A stretch of 47,130 nucleotides of DNA from Sporolactobacillus mangiferae (GTDB lineage Bacteria; Bacillota; Bacilli; Bacillales; Sporolactobacillaceae), in NCBI RefSeq assembly GCF_023336505.1, contig NZ_JAMAST010000021.1, positions 1-47,130 of the forward strand, written 5' to 3'. The first letter of the stretch is position 1. Each line of letters starts with the position of its first letter. Both the position numbers and the translations under genes were made by a program. The notes under the pieces were generated by a model, which was given only the letters and a program-made list of their open reading frames with translations, was not told where the DNA came from and did no database searches. Below, one piece after another: positions 44,478 to 47,130 of the stretch.

Positions 44478-45965
44478 TCAGTTTTCACTTTTACTGAGTG
44501 TTTTATGTCCGACAATTTTCAACGTACCGGGGGCAGTTTGTTTAACTGAATAATTGCTTTTTAATGTGAAATCCTTGTCAACTTCATTGTTATCATCGTC
44601 ATAATAATATTCGTTCCAATCTTCGGTAACATCGACGCTAAATGTATCCGAATCTTTATAGGTTGATTTATCGATGGTAAACGATTGATTGGATTCTGTA
44701 ATTTCTTTATCGCCAAGGTTTTCAATGCTTTTCATCTCAGATTTGGTAAAATCCGAACCTGTTTCGTAATAATCGGAAACTTCGTCGGTAGCCTGGTTGG
44801 AGATTGCGCTCCCCAGTGAGTCAAGATATTGCTGGAAAAAGAATTCCAGCACATCGCGATTTGCCTCACTATCGGCATCTTCCTGATCAAGCGAATAAAA
44901 GTCTTCACTATCGGCTTCTTCAAAATAAAGTTCTACGCCTTCCTGAGCATCTTCCAGTGTTAATGTGCCATCGTCATAATCCGAATCATCTTTTGTAATT
45001 GTTACCGTATCGCTCTTGATTGATTTTCCATTAACTGTATAGACTGCATAAAAGGATGGAGTATCGTTTTTTTTGAAAGGTCCGACCGTCGTATGCTCTC
45101 CGAGTTTCTTGCCTGTATCCTGATCGTTCATAAAAAGCTCGGCACTTGGTATGTTTGCAGTAACAGGAAGATAAATGGCGGTGAAATCAACTTTCCCCGA
45201 TGAAGATACAAAAGCAAATGATTTTGATGTATTAATATCCTTGGATTTACCGACAAGCGTATAATAACCGGGAATGACAGCATCTAACACAACTGTCTCC
45301 GGTGAATCACCGGAAGCCTTGTCTGCCGTTCTCGTCTTTCCAATGCCTTTGATACCGACCTTCATTCCTTTTAAGTTGGTAACCGCTTTGGGATGAACCA
45401 CTTTGGTGCTGATTTCATAGTTGTCGAAAAGCAGAAATTTCTTTCCGTGCTTCTTCAACCGGTATAATGCAGTAGAACCATTAGGCTGTTTGCCAGAGTG
45501 CCCGGCACTGCTTTCCATTGCACTCAATGATGCCGAATACGTTTCAGGATATTTCTCAAAAAGAGAAAGCATGGCTTTCGCCTGTTCATCGGTCACTTTG
45601 GTGTTCTCATTTGTATGAATCATTGAAGCTAACTGATGTGCCTTATGATCACGCACCGCATTTTTAAAAGACTCGACCGTTCTCTGCGGATCAGCCAATA
45701 CCTTTCCCGTATAATATAAACCAGCTAGTAAGATTGCGATAATAATGATTGGAATGTAGATGCGTTTACGAATAGTTAACGTTCTTGCAGAGGTTTCTGC
45801 GTAGCGAGTCGGGGGACTTTGCTGAGGCACGGGGGCAACTTCAGCTTGAGCTAATGCTGCAGCCGGTTCATTCTCTGACACTTGTACGGCTGGATGGCCG
45901 CAATTCGTGCAAAATTTGGCCCCATCCTCAAGAACTTTCCCGCATTGTGTACAATGTAATGCCAA
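44478..45965 (-). CDS. Zinc-ribbon membrane-anchored protein, TcaA/YvbJ-like
   Basis: A 495-residue protein. The cytoplasmic zinc ribbon (LHCTQCG near the start, KFCTNCG) is followed by a Pro/Ala-rich linker, one membrane helix (about 71-90) and a large extracellular part. That part begins PQRTVESFKNAVRDHKAHQL, the pattern seen in TcaA of Staphylococcus and YvbJ of Bacillus. Relatives affect wall-active antibiotic response; a wall-sensing role here is inference. The C-terminal part is rich in Asp and Glu. It starts with TTG and a weak AAGG, which suggests modest translation. Second gene in the zinc-ribbon set. Confidence 0.78.
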   Translation of the reverse strand: MALHCTQCGKVLEDGAKFCTNCGHPAVQVSENEPAAALAQAEVAPVPQQSPPTRYAETSARTLTIRKRIYIPIIIIAILLAGLYYTGKVLADPQRTVESFKNAVRDHKAHQLASMIHTNENTKVTDEQAKAMLSLFEKYPETYSASLSAMESSAGHSGKQPNGSTALYRLKKHGKKFLLFDNYEISTKVVHPKAVTNLKGMKVGIKGIGKTRTADKASGDSPETVVLDAVIPGYYTLVGKSKDINTSKSFAFVSSSGKVDFTAIYLPVTANIPSAELFMNDQDTGKKLGEHTTVGPFKKNDTPSFYAVYTVNGKSIKSDTVTITKDDSDYDDGTLTLEDAQEGVELYFEEADSEDFYSLDQEDADSEANRDVLEFFFQQYLDSLGSAISNQATDEVSDYYETGSDFTKSEMKSIENLGDKEITESNQSFTIDKSTYKDSDTFSVDVTEDWNEYYYDDDNNEVDKDFTLKSNYSVKQTAPGTLKIVGHKTLSKSEN

Positions 45966-46003
45966 CGAGACTCAACCTTCTTTCATAATAGTTGGGTAAA
46001 TGA

Positions 46004-46798
46004 TTAAAAACCGGGGATATTTGATATATTGCTGATCAAACTCCAAATATATGACTTTAATGCAAAATAGATTACGATATTATAGACAGAGTGACAGATC
46101 AACGCCAGATAAAAAGGATCAAGGACCGCTTCCTTGCTCAGTTTATACATCGTGAAGAAAAACATGACTTGCACGCCAATAGAAACAATCACCAATGCCC
46201 CAAAAAAGAGATTTAAATTCAAATACGAAAGCAGGAATAGTAACACTGAACCAACGAATAATGGAACACTCATCGAACCAAATTCTTCAATGATTGTACT
46301 ATATGATACATCCGCTTTGGCAACCTTCAGACAGAGGTACATGATCAGCGCATAAAATGCAAGACTTGCCGCCAGTGCAATGATCCACTTCACAGTCGTC
46401 TCAACACCGAGTATTTTAGAATTATCAAATGCTGTGGATGCGATGCTGCCCAAACCTAATGAACCACCGATCGAACTGCTTAAATTGTGAACTAACTGAT
46501 TAAGTGCGTGAACAATGGAAATCGGCAGTAAAACGGAAAACAAAATAAGCGAAATAATTCCATTCTTCAACTGGTTATCGTAGCTGCCCGGAGTTCTCAA
46601 TGCCTCTTTTACATAAGTCCAGAACTCGGAGAACCCACCCGTACTAATTGTCAATCCACCTTTTGCTGATGTTGCTGCCGCAGTTTCTTCCTGCACGCGG
46701 GACGTGGATTCGGACGATTCCACATTGAGCAATTGACCACAGTTTCGACAAAACTTAGCATGCTCGTCATTTTCTGTGCCACATTTTGAACACTTCAT
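46004..46798 (-). CDS. Zinc-ribbon multipass membrane protein
   Basis: A 264-residue protein. The zinc ribbon MKCSKCGTENDEHAKFCRNC comes first, then a Ser/Thr-rich linker and about five membrane helices from residue 85 to the end, in a Yip1-like arrangement (GSMSVPLFVGSVLLFLLSY). The ATG at 46798 follows GAAGGA; an earlier in-frame ATG at 46816 overlaps that signal. It precedes the TcaA-like gene by 38 bp and probably forms an operon with it. Function unknown; such proteins often accompany TcaA-like proteins. Confidence 0.72.
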   Translation of the reverse strand: MKCSKCGTENDEHAKFCRNCGQLLNVESSESTSRVQEETAAATSAKGGLTISTGGFSEFWTYVKEALRTPGSYDNQLKNGIISLILFSVLLPISIVHALNQLVHNLSSSIGGSLGLGSIASTAFDNSKILGVETTVKWIIALAASLAFYALIMYLCLKVAKADVSYSTIIEEFGSMSVPLFVGSVLLFLLSYLNLNLFFGALVIVSIGVQVMFFFTMYKLSKEAVLDPFYLALICHSVYNIVIYFALKSYIWSLISNISNIPGF

Positions 46799-47102
46799 TT
46801 CCAATCCTTCTTTCATAGGTTGTTAGAACTACTAGTCAAGTATATCATTTATTTGTAAAATTTGGATGTTTTTACTAAACTGATTATATAGTTCTTTAAT
46901 TACCGATAAATTTCATAGAATATTATTTTTTCAAACAAAATTCAGCGATTGTTAATTGTGTAATGCCTTTTAAGCATCTTCCAATCATTACTAGAACAAG
47001 CGTACTTTGATTCATCATAGGCAACACCAATGGTCAAACGCTCCCACAAGTACTGCATCAAACTGTTTATCCAAGAAACCATAGATTTCGGAGGGCTTTT
47101 TT
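46799..47102. other. Intergenic region between divergent genes
   Basis: About 300 AT-rich bp that should hold promoters for both the zinc-ribbon operon and the gene at 47103. A 46-codon minus-strand frame (46942-47082) is protein-like (SKYACSSNDWKMLKRHY) but has no ribosome binding site; it may be a gene fragment. Confidence 0.35.
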
Positions 47103-47130
47103 ATGAAAAAGATAAGCGCAATCATTCTGG
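47103..47130 (+). CDS. 5' end of a gene cut by the window edge
   Basis: ATG AAA AAG ATA AGC GCA ATC ATT CTG, giving MKKISAIIL, preceded by CGGAGGG at eight bases. The Lys-rich start followed by hydrophobic residues suggests a signal peptide. Product unknown. Confidence 0.65.

Noticed and set aside
46942-47082. 46-codon minus-strand gene near the right edge
   Set aside because: Composition is protein-like but there is no ribosome binding site and it begins within the leader of the divergent gene.

Overview
The window looks like chromosomal DNA of a moderately GC-rich low-GC Gram-positive (Bacilli). Supporting this are strong AGGAGG-type ribosome binding sites, several GTG and TTG starts, lipobox lipoproteins, a perfect Bacillus-type Fur box, a CcpA cre match, an FbpB-like small protein, teichoic-acid-type glycerophosphotransferase domains and an LXG toxin. 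A malolactic/malic enzyme very close to the lactic-acid-bacterial form, beside Bacillus-like genes, suggests a spore-forming lactic acid bacterium such as Sporolactobacillus; that genus guess is inference. I found no rRNA, tRNA, CRISPR array or intact insertion sequence.

Left part (1-9.5 kb): a truncated divergent gene, an AraC regulator and a fucO-type lactaldehyde reductase. Then comes a leftward cluster for uptake and breakdown of an amino-acid derivative: lipoprotein, permease, ATPase, M20 deacylase, and a fused beta-alpha serine-dehydratase-like enzyme carrying one in-frame amber codon. About 860 bp between the lipoprotein gene and the permease gene is filled with dispersed hairpin repeats.

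9.5-16.5 kb: malolactic enzyme with a TTG start, a DUF3189 gene, and a Fur-controlled iron-chelate ABC importer. These are followed by a regulator remnant and a 650-bp array of ~21-bp tandem repeats. 16.8-25.2 kb: a class-A-beta-lactamase-like serine hydrolase, a chemoreceptor, a small membrane protein, a nitrilase-family hydrolase, a divergent Lrp/aspartase pair and a sigma-70-family factor.

25.5-39.1 kb: a very large wall-polymer glycosyltransferase with GW modules inside its second catalytic domain, followed by a 3' fragment of the sigma gene. Next are an SDR/TetR pair divergent from an old-yellow-enzyme-type FeS flavoprotein, then a four-gene membrane glycosyltransferase operon. The first large enzyme of that operon carries two MshEN (c-di-GMP-binding type) domains, so the operon may be a second-messenger-controlled exopolysaccharide system.

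39.2-47.1 kb: a coiled-coil protein built from 21-bp repeats, a DUF1801 protein, and an LXG (type VII secretion) toxin with a swapped AT-rich C-terminal domain and adjacent putative immunity gene. A decayed SUKH-type immunity pseudogene follows. Last come three consecutive zinc-ribbon proteins, two of them membrane-anchored, and the start of one more gene at the right edge. Of the systems here, the MshEN-glycosyltransferase operon, the GW-interrupted glycosyltransferase and the toxin/immunity locus are the most distinctive.
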